DNA from: Rhinatrema bivittatum
Lineage: Eukaryota; Chordata; Amphibia; Gymnophiona; Rhinatrematidae
Reading direction: 5' to 3'
Length of the DNA stretch: 64,000 bases
Assembly: GCF_901001135.1 (NCBI RefSeq)
Contig: NC_042626.1
Coordinates: 81,639,651 to 81,703,650, forward strand
Numbering within the stretch: the first letter of the stretch is position 1; each line of letters begins with the position of its first letter. Below, piece after piece: positions 32,361 through 44,300 of this stretch. The position numbers were made by a program, and so were the translations under genes. The notes beneath the pieces were generated by a model that worked only from the letters and a program-made list of their open reading frames with translations, was not told the origin of the DNA and did not search any database.

Positions 32361-32370
32361 ATGACAGGAG
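32361..32370 (+). CDS. LRRC46: LRRC46 coding exon 1 (10 coding bases)
   Basis: ATGACAGGAG is followed by donor GTGAGAAAG, so only M-T-G plus one base are coded. A frame that ignores this intron is also open from 32371, but the strong acceptor at 32488 and correct phase favour splicing. The short start resembles the MSGG start recalled for the human protein. Confidence 0.7.
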
Positions 32371-35300
32371 GTGAGAAAGCCTAGAGCGAGCCTTCAAGAG
32401 ATTTTGCAGCCCTATAGAAGAGGGAAAGTTCACTTGCTGCTCGCACGAAGCAGAGACTATGACGTCGCCTCTGTTTGTTTGCTTTCAGAGATGCAGAAAA
32501 AACCCCCGAAAGGCCCTGGAAACATCTCACCCACCCTCCTGGCCAAACGCAACCTGCACCTGGATGTAGAAAGCTGGAACCCCGAGAGCCTGTAAATCCC
32601 AGGAGAGGCTTCAGCTTAGCTTAGCTCTTCGCTACTTTTTAAGGGGCCGATGCAATAATTTTCGCGGAAAGCGGGCGCTGACTTTTCAGCGCCAGCTTTC
32701 TTAACACACGCATGGCGCCTGCAAGGGGCGCGCCATTGAATAGGCAAATTAGGGGTCGCACTAGCAAGGAGGCGCTAACGCGGCATTTGTCTTTTTTTTT
32801 TTTTACTGAAGAAGTACAGAAAAGCAGTTTTTTCTGCTTTTCTATACTTCTTTTACATGCGCTCAGCTAGGAACGCTGCTCCGGGCAGGCGTTAATATCT
32901 GAGCGATAAATGTGCGTCTGAGACGCATATTTATTTTTTTGCATCTGGAGTGAATGAGTAATAGCCTCATTCACATGCATTTGCATGTGATGAACCCTAT
33001 CTCATTCACTCCACGTCAGACGCGCATTAAATATGCGCTAATTCCCCATATGCATTAGGGGGTGGATTAGCACCTATTTAACCAGCATGCAACTGCGGGT
33101 TATACAGTGCATACAGCCCCTAAATTACCAGGTCCACGGGCCGATACAGTAAAAGTCGCTGCCCGCTCTCCCAGCACGCACACAGGCCACACTTCTGTGC
33201 GCACGATTCACTAAATTAATTTATTTAAATTAGGGCCCGTGGCAAAAAGAGGTGCTAGGGACACTAGCGCGTCCCTAGCACCTCTTTTTGGACAGGAGCG
33301 GCGGCTGTCAGCGGGTTTGACAGCAGACACTCAATTGTGACGGCATCGGTTTTCAAACCCGCTGACAGCCACGGATTCGGAAACCGGAATTCGGCAAAAT
33401 TGAGTGCCCGGTTTTAGAGCCACAGGCCCATTTCAAATTTTTTTTTTTTTTAACTTTGGGGGCCTCCCACTTAATACTGCCATGATATTAAGTCGGAGGG
33501 TGCACAGAAAAGCAGTTTTTACTGCTTTTCTGTGCACTTCCCCAGCGCCAGCAGAAATTAACGCCTACCTTTGGGTAGGGGCTAATTTCTGAAAGTAAAA
33601 TGTGCAGCTTGGCTGCACATTTTACTTACTGTATCATGTGGGAGTACCTAATAGGGCCATCAACATGCATTTGCATGTTACGGGTGCTATTAGGTTCGGC
33701 GGGAGGGGGGGTTGGACGCTACTACCCCTTACTGAATAAGGGGTAAAGCTAGCATGTCGAAAACGCGCGTCCAGTAGCGGGTTAACAGTGCGCACTGTAC
33801 TGTATCGGCCTGCCAGACACGTTAAGTACAGCAGCAGCTACCTTGCCTGTTGGCAGGCAGTTCCGAGATGAACCGATCCCATCCCAGTGATCAGGTACAG
33901 CTCACGCCCGAAAAAGCACAGCAGAAGCCACTCTAAGTTTGTTGGGCAAAAATCTTGTATTTCATATTTTGTTCCTTATATTCACATAGGACGAGGTGTT
34001 CCTGTTGAGCTGTAAATTATTATACTGTATTAGATTATAACCAGCCAATCAGCAGAAAGGAATTTGCATAGAGATTAGCCTATTACCAGGACTGATTTTA
34101 AGCAAATTATGGAACATATGAGGTTCTGCATACAAATCATCTGAAGAGGCCCAGCCTCAGCATTAATGTGTCCATCTCCTCTCTGTATAGCATGCAGGCC
34201 CTGAGTTTGCTGCACACTGTTCGCTTGGACAGGGAGAAGATTACTGCCATTGGGAACCTGGAGATTGTGCGAGAGATTCACAGCCTCTACCTACAGCAGG
34301 TGCAGTCCCGCAGTTTTTATGTCTGTTCTGTCTTCTGAGATCCAGCTGCTCTCACTTGCTTCTTCCACTTCTCTTTCAGAATGAAATAGAGAAGATTGAG
34401 CACCTGGATGGCCTTTCGAATCTGCGGTAAGTTAAGTTCAATATTAACGCCCACCTCATCTGATTCAGCATGCTTCTGGCAGGGCTTTCTGGTACTAATC
34501 TGATGTCATTTCAGAGCGCACCATCTTTGTGTGCTTTGCTGTAGGTGCATTTGCTTGTCCAAATTCTTTTCTTGTAATGCAGAGCTTCCCAAACTTATCT
34601 TTGTACCGCCAAACGTGTTTTTTAAATCTTTACGGAGAAGCTGCATGAAATAAATTTACATACATTGAAAATTGAACTGACTAGCATAACCAGGGCAGGA
34701 TTGAGAAGCTAATTTAGAAACTACAGTCTTAACTTATGACCCTCCAATATGCAAACTTGAGGAGTGTCAAACATGCTGAACAGGAATAAAAGTGCAAAAG
34801 ACAGAGTCCCCCCCAGCCCAAATATCCTTTTTGGTAGCATGTGGGCTGAATATCTCCAGTTCCCTGTGCGTACCCGGATCAGTCCAGGACAGCTGGGTTT
34901 TGCCTCCCCTCCAGCAGCTGGAGACAGAAAAAGACTTTGCGTACTCTGTCCTATACCCCTGAGCTGCCACCTAGTGTCTGCCAGTATTTTTCTGTCTCCA
35001 GCAGATGGCGGAGGTGCAAAACCTAGTGTCTGATAGAGGTGCTGAGTTTAGGGTTGGATTTGGTCTGACTTTAGTTTCTTAGCGCTTGATTTTACAAGGG
35101 AAGCTTAGTTTAAGGATAACTTTAAATTAAAAAAAAAAAAAAAAGTTTAGTTAGAGCAGTGATCGGACAGTTGCGAGTAGCCTCCCAGGGGTTTGGCAAG
35201 TCCTGGTGGGACCATCCCCCCTGGTATTAGAGGCTGGAGAGCAGAGGGTTGGGAACCCTGAAACTGCCGCGGAGAGGGCTGATACCAGGGGTCCCGGCTC

Positions 35301-38300
35301 ACTCACCCTCAGCCAGCCTATCTTCAGCCAGGTAAAAAATTTAAAGCCGCTTTCCCGGCCCTGTTTTTGACAGGAAAATCAGTCCATTCGTTGCGGTTCT
35401 TTTTTCGGGGAGAGCCAAAAATCGAGGCCGGGGATGTGCCTCATGGTGCGGCCTGCTTGGCCTGTGGCGGTGCGCACATGCGCGGATTCCCTGCGCTGGG
35501 GGTCTGCTCAGCCTGTTTGTCAGGCGGAGAAGGTCCATTGGCCCCCCTTCCTTCCGATGCCATTTTCGCCATCCTTTTCAGTTCCTACAAAGCTCCTAAG
35601 GGTTTGTTTTGGTCGAGCTGGTTCTTTTTTTTGGGCGCAGATCCTAATTTAGCTCGGGGATCATGCCGCATGGTGCGGCCTGCAGGCCGGAGTTTGTACT
35701 GGGTGCTTGTCGGGAGGGGAAGGCTCTTTAAGCCGATTCTGGCGAAATTGCATCGCAGCAGCTCTAGAGCTCGCAGGGACCCTAGGAGGGCAGAATTGCT
35801 GCGGCAGTCTCAGGACCCTTTTCTTCTCAGCACAGGTACTGAAGCCTTACTGCAAAGGTTCAGGGAGCAGGAGAAGGCAGCCCTGGGGGAGGGGAGCTCT
35901 CCGCCACCTCTTTCGCCGCATCCTGCTGCCCCTGGGGGGGGGGGACGACTTGCAGACAGCGCAGATCTAGGACTCGGATGAGTCTTCTTCCTCGTTCTCC
36001 TCCAATTTTGTTTTGTTGCTGCATAAAGCCTTCAAAGCACGAAAAGCAACAAAGAACCAGGGTACTAAGGTACCCCGTGAGGTCCCGCCGTCGCTGGGGG
36101 CTGGGACAGGAGCTTCATCACTTCACAAGCGTACCAAGTCACACAGTGGCATAGAGGCCCCCAAGGCCAAATGCCCTCTCTGGTCCTTTTCCTGTCAGGT
36201 GGACAGTTCAGATACGGATGGGGTGGATGAAGGAGAGTCTCCTCCGCAAGCCCCTGGTGAGGGACCGGATGCAGATCAGGATCACCAGCTCCAGCCGGCC
36301 AGGCCAGTAGATGCGCCTTAGAAGGTTTCTGGCTCTTTAAAAAAAAAAAAAAAAAATTTACTCGAGATTATGGAAAACAGCTGCAGAAGGCGCAGCAAGT
36401 TTCTTTGAGCCTCCCAGGTCCTGGTGGGACCATCCCCCATGGTATCAGAGGCAAAAGAGCAGGGGGTTGAAGACCCAGGGACTACTACCGCCGGCGGGTG
36501 ATACCCGGGAGCCCGGCTCACTCAACCGTGGCAGACAGCTCAGCACAGCCTTCAGAGGACTGTGAAAATAAATAAATAAAAAGGTTAAAGTTTTTTTCTG
36601 GTTGGCCGGTCCAGCGTTCTTTCCAGCTCCTTTCTGCCTGCCTTACTGCCGCGTTTCGGCTTGCGCGAAGTCCCGTCGCCCAGTCTGGTTTTGGCACGCT
36701 TACCTCAGCTGATCGGAGCTAAATTTAGTCCAAGGCTATGCCTCGTGGTGTGGCCTGCTCCACGTGCGGCAGCGCACGCATCCGCCTCTCTAGAGCCAGC
36801 ATCTGTGCAGATTGTCTCTCAGGAGGTCCATTGAGGGGAATCCCCGTGGCAGCAGCAGTTCTTCGCGGTGCCCGGAGCCTGGGAGGCTTACAGCTCAGCC
36901 GCAGCCATCTGATCCGTTCCTGCTTGTGCAGGGACGGAGGCCATTTTGAAAAAATTCAGGGATGCAGAGAGAGCTGCGATGGAGGCAAGGAGTTCCCCGC
37001 CATCTCTCTTCCTGCGACCGGAGCCCTCTGGGGAGGGGGGCGGCAGGTCGCAGGAGGATCGGGCTGATACTTCGGATAGTGATTCTGAGGGGGCCTCAGA
37101 TGGGTCTTCTCGTCGTTCTCCTCGGACTTGGTGAAGTCTTTTCACAAAATGTTCAAGGCACAGAGAGCGTCCAAACACAAGAGGGGCAAGGTCTCTCAGG
37201 TTCCCTCGTCCCGTAAGTGTCCCATGTCCCCGCCGGTGGGGGGGGGCCATACTAAGTCTAAGTACCCTCTCAGATCCGTAGCAGCTCCGGATGATTCGTC
37301 TTCGGATGTATCTGATGGAGGAGACCCTTCCCCGCAAGAACTTCAGGGGGTAGGCACAGGCCAGGATGATCAGCCCCTGGTGCCCAAGCAGGGAGGCGCT
37401 TCTGCGGTGGATGGTGATGATTCCAAGGTGGTACGCTTGTTCCGGAGAGATGAATTGGGTCCACTTATCCCGAATATTCTGGAAGAGCTTGGAATTGAAG
37501 TCCCACAGGAGGATTTGCGTATGGGAGCGGTGGATCCCTTGATGTTAGGTCTAAGAGGTCCGGCTCGCTCTTTTCCCTTTCATATGTCGGTCACTGACCT
37601 CTTGTTCCGGGAGTGGGACACTCCGGATCTAGGTTTGAAAGTCAGCCGCCCTATGGATAAGTTATACCCGCTACCGGAGGATGCGCTGGAGCTGCTCAGG
37701 GTACCCAAGGTGGATGCGGCAGTCTCTACAGTCACTACAAAGACCACCATCCCAGTCACGGGAGCGACAGCCCTAAAAGATTTGCAGGACCGAAAGTTGG
37801 AGGTACAGCTTAAAAAGATATTTGAGACCTCCTCCCTAGGAGTGCGGGCGGCCATGTGCAGCAGTTTTGCTCTGCGTGCGAGCCTGCGTTGGGTGCAGCA
37901 CTTACAATTTATGGCATTCCTTTTGGAAGTGGACGCAGCTCAGGCTGGTAGTTTGTAGGTGGCGGTGACTTACAGGGTGGACGCACTGTATGATCTCCTG
38001 CACACGTCGGGAAGAACAGTGGTCTCCGCCGTTTTGGCCCGCAGGCTCCTTTGGCTCAGAAATTGGTTGGTGGATGTCTCCTCAAAAGCTCAGCTGAGTT
38101 CCTTGCCTTTCAAGGGAAAGCTGCTCTTCGGCCAACAATTGGAGGACATGATTAAGTTTCTGGGAGAGAATATGGTCTACAAGCTGCCAGAGGACAGGCC
38201 CAGGAGCAGTGGCTCTTTTCCTCAGAGGTCCAGATTCTGGGGGAATTGTCGTTTTCGGGCCTCACGGTCTTCTGGATCCTCCTCTTGTCAGGCTCCCAGC

Positions 38301-41300
38301 CATGATGGATTCGGCGCGGTCCAGTCTTCTTTGGTGGCTGTGTCCAGATTACGACGGGGTGTGGATTTGGAAATTCCCTCTTGGATAGTGGTAACCACCA
38401 ATGCCAGCCTCTCCGGGTGGGGAGCGGTTTGTTGAGGAACAGCAGTGCAAGGTCAGTGGATAAGGTCAGTCTTCTTGGTCGATCAATTGGTTGGAGATCA
38501 GAGCGGTTCGGTTGGCGTTACAGGCCCTCCTTCCCTTAGTAGAGGGAGATCAGTGCAGATTCTCTCCGACAATGCGACAACGGTGGCTTACATCAATCAT
38601 CAGGGCGGAACTCGGAGTCATCCGTTGATGATGGAGGCTCAACTTTTAATCAGCTTTTAATCAACTTTTAAACAGAACGTGTACAGGATAGCAGCCTCTC
38701 ACATTGCCGGAGTGGACAATGTGCAGGCCGATTTTCTCAGCCGTCACCAGTTGGATCCAGGAGAGTTGGAACTCTCCGAGGCTTTCAGTCTCCTGTGCAA
38801 CCGATGTCCAGGCCCGCGATGGACCTGTTGGCGACGTATCGCAATGCCAAAGCTCCTCAATTTTTTCAGTCGTCGAAGAGAGCCAGGAGCGGTAGGTGTA
38901 GACGCCCTGGTGCTTCCCTGGCCAAAGGACATTCTGTTGTACATTTTTCCACCATGGCTGTTGGTCGGCAAGATTCTACGCCGCATCGAGGCTCATTCGG
39001 GCAAAGTGATATTTGTCGCGCCAGAGTGGCTGAGGCGCCCGTGGTTTGCGGACCTTCTCAATCTGGCGGTTGACGGCCCGCTGAGATTTCATCCGTCCCC
39101 GAGTCTGCTGCGACAAGGTCCCATTTATTTCACAGAGGTAGATCGCTTTTGTCTAGCGGCATGGCTTTTGAAAGGCGGAGATTGAGAAATAAGGGTTACT
39201 CGGAGGAGATGATTACTACACTTTCGCAGTCCTGTAAACCTTCTACCTCCATAGCCTACATCAGAGTTTGGGGTATTTTCAAGGACTGGTGCCTGAACCA
39301 CGCGGTGGAGCCGTCCAGAGCTACTATTCCGGATGTTCTGACCTTTCTGCAGGCAGGTCTAGTAAAAGGTCTAGCCTTCAATTCCCTACGAGTTCAGATG
39401 GCAGCCCTCGGTAGTTTTTGGGGAAAGGTACAGGGCCTCGCTCTAGCGTCTCATCCGGATGTGGTTTGTTTTCTGCGTGGCGTTAAACATCTTGGTCCTC
39501 CGATTCAGAACCCCTGTCCTTCGTGGAAGCTCAACCTGGTTCTCCGTGCCCTTTTGTAATGCACCTTTCGAGCCACTGACATGGGCGACCTTGAAAGATC
39601 TGACGTTGAAGGTCGTTTTCCTCGTGGCTATCATATCGGCGCGTTTCAGGAGCTACGGGCCTTATCTTGTCAGGAGCTCTTCTTAAGGATTTCTAACAAA
39701 GAAGTTTCTTTACGAACGGTTCCCTCCTTTCTTCTGAAAGTAATGTCCTCTTTTCATTTGAATCAGACGGTGGCGCTCCCATCCTTGGGCCTAGATCTTT
39801 CTGCTTCCAAGTCTAGGGAGTTAAGACAGTTGGACGTCATACCTTTGCCAGACATTATCGACTGGATGTCCGGGCCACAGAGCCCGGTTCTTTCGGAACC
39901 AGTGTACTCCAAGCGGGACTCTCTCAGTCCCACCCTGGTTAGGAAAGCTTTGGTACATCCCAGCTGTCCTGGACTGATCCGGGTATGTACAGGGAAAGGA
40001 AAATTGGTTCTTACCTGCTAATTTTCGTTCCTGTAGTACCACGGATCAGTCCAGACGCCCATCCGGGGGAAAATGGAGAGTCCGCTCGGCCGGTAGCTGA
40101 TCAATATTTCTGCAAGTTTTATTGAATGCCCCCCTTTTCAGGGAAAGGTTTTGGGTATATTGTTCATTCATTCATAAGGTTTCTGGTGTTTTCATTTCCT
40201 CTGTTCTTCAGGGGGAAGTGGTTTTATGGTTGCTGTTATGGTTTTTCTAATTTCTGCTTGGGTACAGTATAATACTGGCAGACACTAGGTGGCACCTCAA
40301 GGGTATAGGACAGAGTCACCAAAGTCTTTTTCTGTCTCCATCTGCTGGGGGGGAGGCAAAACCCAGCTGTCCTGGACTGATCCGTGGTCCTACAGGAACG
40401 AAAATTAGCAGGTAAGAACCAATTTTCCTGTATTTTTGTCAGGAATTCTGCAGAAAACCTTAGGCTATAGATGTTTTCATCTGAAATCACTGTGTAGTTT
40501 CAGCTCATAAAACACTTAACTGTGATAAAGTCTTCTCTCACATTCATACAGCTTCATCAGATTCATGGTGGCTATTCCTAACTCAGAGATCAGCGTTGCT
40601 GCTGTCTTCTTTGTTTCAGTTTCCTGACGCTTGCTGGGAATAGGATCCATAATGTGGAGAACCTGACATCCTTACGGCATCTGCGATTCCTGGACCTGTC
40701 AGATAACCAGATCGAGAGACTAGAGCCTGGTACCAGTGTTTGGGCATATTTTCAGTGCTAGCCCTGCCTTGGTTATCAGTGAGGGCCCACCAAGGATGTG
40801 TGTGATAAATGGGCACAGCTTGTGGGGGAAGTGCAGGGATGTGTGTGATTTGGCAAAGCCGGTGGGGGTAGTTCAAGGATCTCTGTGATCGATTGGGGAT
40901 TCCCTGTACATACCCAGATCAGTTCAGACTCCTGGGTTATGCCTCCCTGCCAGCAGATGGAGGCAGAGGAAGTTTTACTGACACTGGTACATATGGTCAC
41001 AATGAGGTCAATGAGTAAGAACACCTACTCACAGCTGAAAGTCACCTAAAAGCATAATTGCTTTCTTTACTATTTTTATAATTAAGTATTAATTTAAGAG
41101 AGACAGTATAAAACGATTATTCAATTAATCATATAAATGGAAGTTCCAGTCCACTTTCCATATAGAATAGATTTTTGAAACATGTAACTGAAAAACTGAT
41201 TGGCACCACTCCTAGATAAATTTACAAACCAAACTGATATATGTGCCTAATTGTAAACCGTTGTGATGGTGTATTACTAAACGACGGTATAGAAAAGTTT

Positions 41301-44300
41301 TTAAATAAATCAATCCTGAGTGCCACTTACAGTTCCTCAGTATTTCTCTGGTAGATGGTGCAAAACCTGCAGATCTGCGGTCTGGGCAATTTTTTGAGCC
41401 TTCCTCCTGGGGGGGGGGGGGGTGTGAATCCTTGTGGGTTCTTCCCTGTCTGGTTGAGGCGGATGAGACAGGGGTTATGACCCTTGTGTGTGCTCAGTCC
41501 GTGCGTCTATGGGGTGTAAATCTGGTGGTCCAGATCCCTCCCCTTTACAAGGCAGCTGCAAGCTGGGATATTTTGTTTTATTTTGAGGCAGTCCTTTTCA
41601 TCTTTGAAGCCTCTATTTAAGTTTTGGGGAGTTGAATAAAGTTAAAAAAAAAAAATAGAAGAACTTAAGGTAGTAGCACAGCATGGCTGTGCGGGTGGCT
41701 TCCTTGACATTTCTTTGGTGGCTGGTGTGTTTATTTGTGTTTGTGAGGCTGTTTTAGTGCTGAGGTAGGTTTTTTTTTCACTGTTTGTGCTCAGACAACT
41801 TTTTCCCCAATCGCGATGGGCTGCTGTCAACATGCCATGCATGTAGCTCAGTGCATTCACGTCTCAACCGGCTCAGGTTGTGCGCCGGATGTGTGGAAGG
41901 CAGGAAGGGCTTGTCTGTGGCGTCAGACGTCCACCGCTCCTGCCTCTGCGCCATTCCGGGTTTCAGGTCAGGGTGCTTAGCGCGGGAATAGCTGCCATTT
42001 TGAATTCCCCCATGCTTGTCTCCGGCCCATTCTGTCTCTGGGTGCAATCAGGGACGCGGAAGAGGAACAGAGTCCCATGCTGCCAATCCCTAGCTCCTAT
42101 CCTATGGGGGCTGGGTCATAGATTCCTTTTTCAGCTGATTTTATTTTATTGCTGCATGAGACTTATATTGCCAAGCAGCTTGTGCTGCTATGGATTGTCG
42201 GTCCCAGCCACCGGGGGGCTGTTCTGTAGGGCCAAGGCAGAATCGTTCTGTTAGAAAACATGTTTCCCCTCTCCAGAGATTGTTGGGTCCTCCTTCGGGA
42301 TCAGGCCCAGGTGGGGATGAGTCAGATGATTCTGACATGGGGATAGGGGACCTTCCTGGCCAGGAGATGTGGGTCAAGTGGATGATCCTGAGGGAATCCC
42401 GGTCACCGAGGGGGATGACCCGAAGATAGTACATCAGTGAAAAGAGAAAAGTTCAAAATGGTATAGTGAAACTGAAAGGTGAAAAGGATCAATGTGTGGA
42501 GAGAGATGAAGAAATGGCAGAAATATTAAACAAATACTTCAGTTCTGTGTTCACTAAAGAAGACCCTGGAGAAGGACCATTGCTAGTTAACAAACTAGAG
42601 GAGAATGGAGTAGATGTAACTCCATTTACAGTAGAGAATGTATGGGAAGAGCTGGAGAAACTGAAAGTGGACAAAGCCATGGGGCCGGATGAAATTCATC
42701 CCAGGATACTGAGTGAGCTCAGAGATGTGCTGGCGGGTCCGCTGTGTGAGCTGTTCAATAGATCCCTAGAAACGGGAGTGGTGCCGAGTGACTGGAGAAG
42801 AGCGGTGGTGATCCCGCTTCACAAGAGTGGAAACAGAGAAGAGGCTGGTAATTACAGACCGGTTCCCTGTACGTACCTGGATCAGTCCAGACAGTGGGTT
42901 ATGTCCCCAATCCAGCAGATGGAGTCAGTCAAAGCTTCGAGGGGGCGTCACCATGAGTGCTACTACCCCCTCTGCAGGAGTTCTGTATCTTCTGACTCCA
43001 GCAGATGCGAGTAGGGAATCCGGGTTGCTCCCGATTACCTTAGGCATTTCTTATATTTCTTTTCTGGTTTTCTTCTCTCTGCCTACTTCTTTTTGGATCA
43101 AGTTTGTTTGAAAAAAAAAAAAAAAGTGTAAAGTGAGTTAGAGGGTTCTAATTGGGAGGCGTGGCTTCCCTCTGTGTTTGTCTGCTCTCTCCTTCTTCTC
43201 TCGTTGCGAGCGGGGTAAGTGCAGTGTTGTTTTGTTTCTTTCCCTGCAGTTTGTCTTCGACGGAGGGTCTCGCGGAGGCCAGTAGGACCGGCCTCTCCGC
43301 GTTCTCTCCCTTGCCTGCGGCCATTTTCGCGGCTCCTCGTGGGCTGCGGAGGCAGGCAGGGAGGTCGTCGTTGGCGGGTCGCGCGGCCAGGAAGGCCCCC
43401 CCCGCGGTGCCGTTTCGGTTTCGGCGGGTTGTGCAGGCCGTCCGGGCCCCCCCACAGCGGCGCTCCCGTTCTCGGCCCCCCCCGAGGCTCTGCCGGGTGG
43501 TTTTTTACCTGCCGGGACTGTTTCCTTGACAGCTCCGATGCCGCGGCCAGCGCGCTGCTCTGCTTGCGGCGAGCCGGGCTCGCGGATTTCGAGGGAGGGC
43601 ATCTGTGCGAGGTGTCTCCCCGGGGGGGAAGGCACCTCGCGGCCCCTCATCGATTTCCCTCGTTTAACAGGCTTGCCCGGGCGGCGGGGGCCGGCCCCTC
43701 CCCCATTCCTGGCGGGAACGGCGGCCATCTTATATACTGCGCGCCCTGAAGGGGAACAGGCAGCGCTTGGGGCCGGGGATGCTGGGGAATCTCCTCCACT
43801 CTTACTTCCGGAATCGGACCCGGAGACAGTCCCGCAGGGGCAGGGTTCCCCGGGGCCCCCCCCCTCGGAGCCCCCCTCGGGTAGACCGGGGTTTTCCCCA
43901 GAGTTTATCCTTTTGCTGCACACTGCATATCTGCAGAGCCTTGAGGCTCCCACGGGACCTCCTCCAAACAAGATACCGCGGCCCTCGATACCTTCCCCGG
44001 CCCCCCCCGCTCCGGCGGGTGTGGGGGCCCCCCTACCTCCCGCTCGCGCCCGGCTCCCGGTGGGCTCGGGGGCTGCGGGCACAGGACCAGGTTCTCCTGG
44101 ATCGGACCCGGCGGATCCGGGTCAAGGGGACTCCACTTCAGAGGGTGATGATCCGCACACGCTGCGTCTGTTCCAGAGGGAAGAGCTGGATGACCTACTT
44201 CCACAAGTTATTAAGGAGTTGGACCTCGATCCACCGCCGGAGCCGCCCGCGCCCGTAGCGCCCGCTGTGGTCACTTCCTCAAAGAAGGGGGATCCGGTCT

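Larger units (their letters stand above)
34860..40429 (+). mobile_element. DIRS-like element D5 (type B) with duplicated 5' region and deleted RT
   Basis: It lies in LRRC46 intron 4, in the gene's orientation. The left repeat starts TCCCTGTGCGTACCCGGATC; the right repeat ends CGAAAATTAGCAGGTAAGAA; a complementary region lies at about 39955-40055. The 5' UTR and gag start are present in tandem (35130-36340, 36341-37430). RT is deleted: gag runs into RNase H near 38345. Recombinase follows with frameshifts. It cannot be autonomous. Confidence 0.85.

Noticed and set aside
32371..32595. A 74-codon open frame taken as the whole LRRC46 first exon
   Set aside because: The part before 32489 lies behind a good donor (32371) and before a strong acceptor; spliced phase and length fit the family better.
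43138..44082. A 314-codon minus-strand open frame opposite D7 gag
   Set aside because: Low-complexity Pro/Gly/Ala/Arg composition opposite a GC-rich gag; no motif and no counterpart in other copies.
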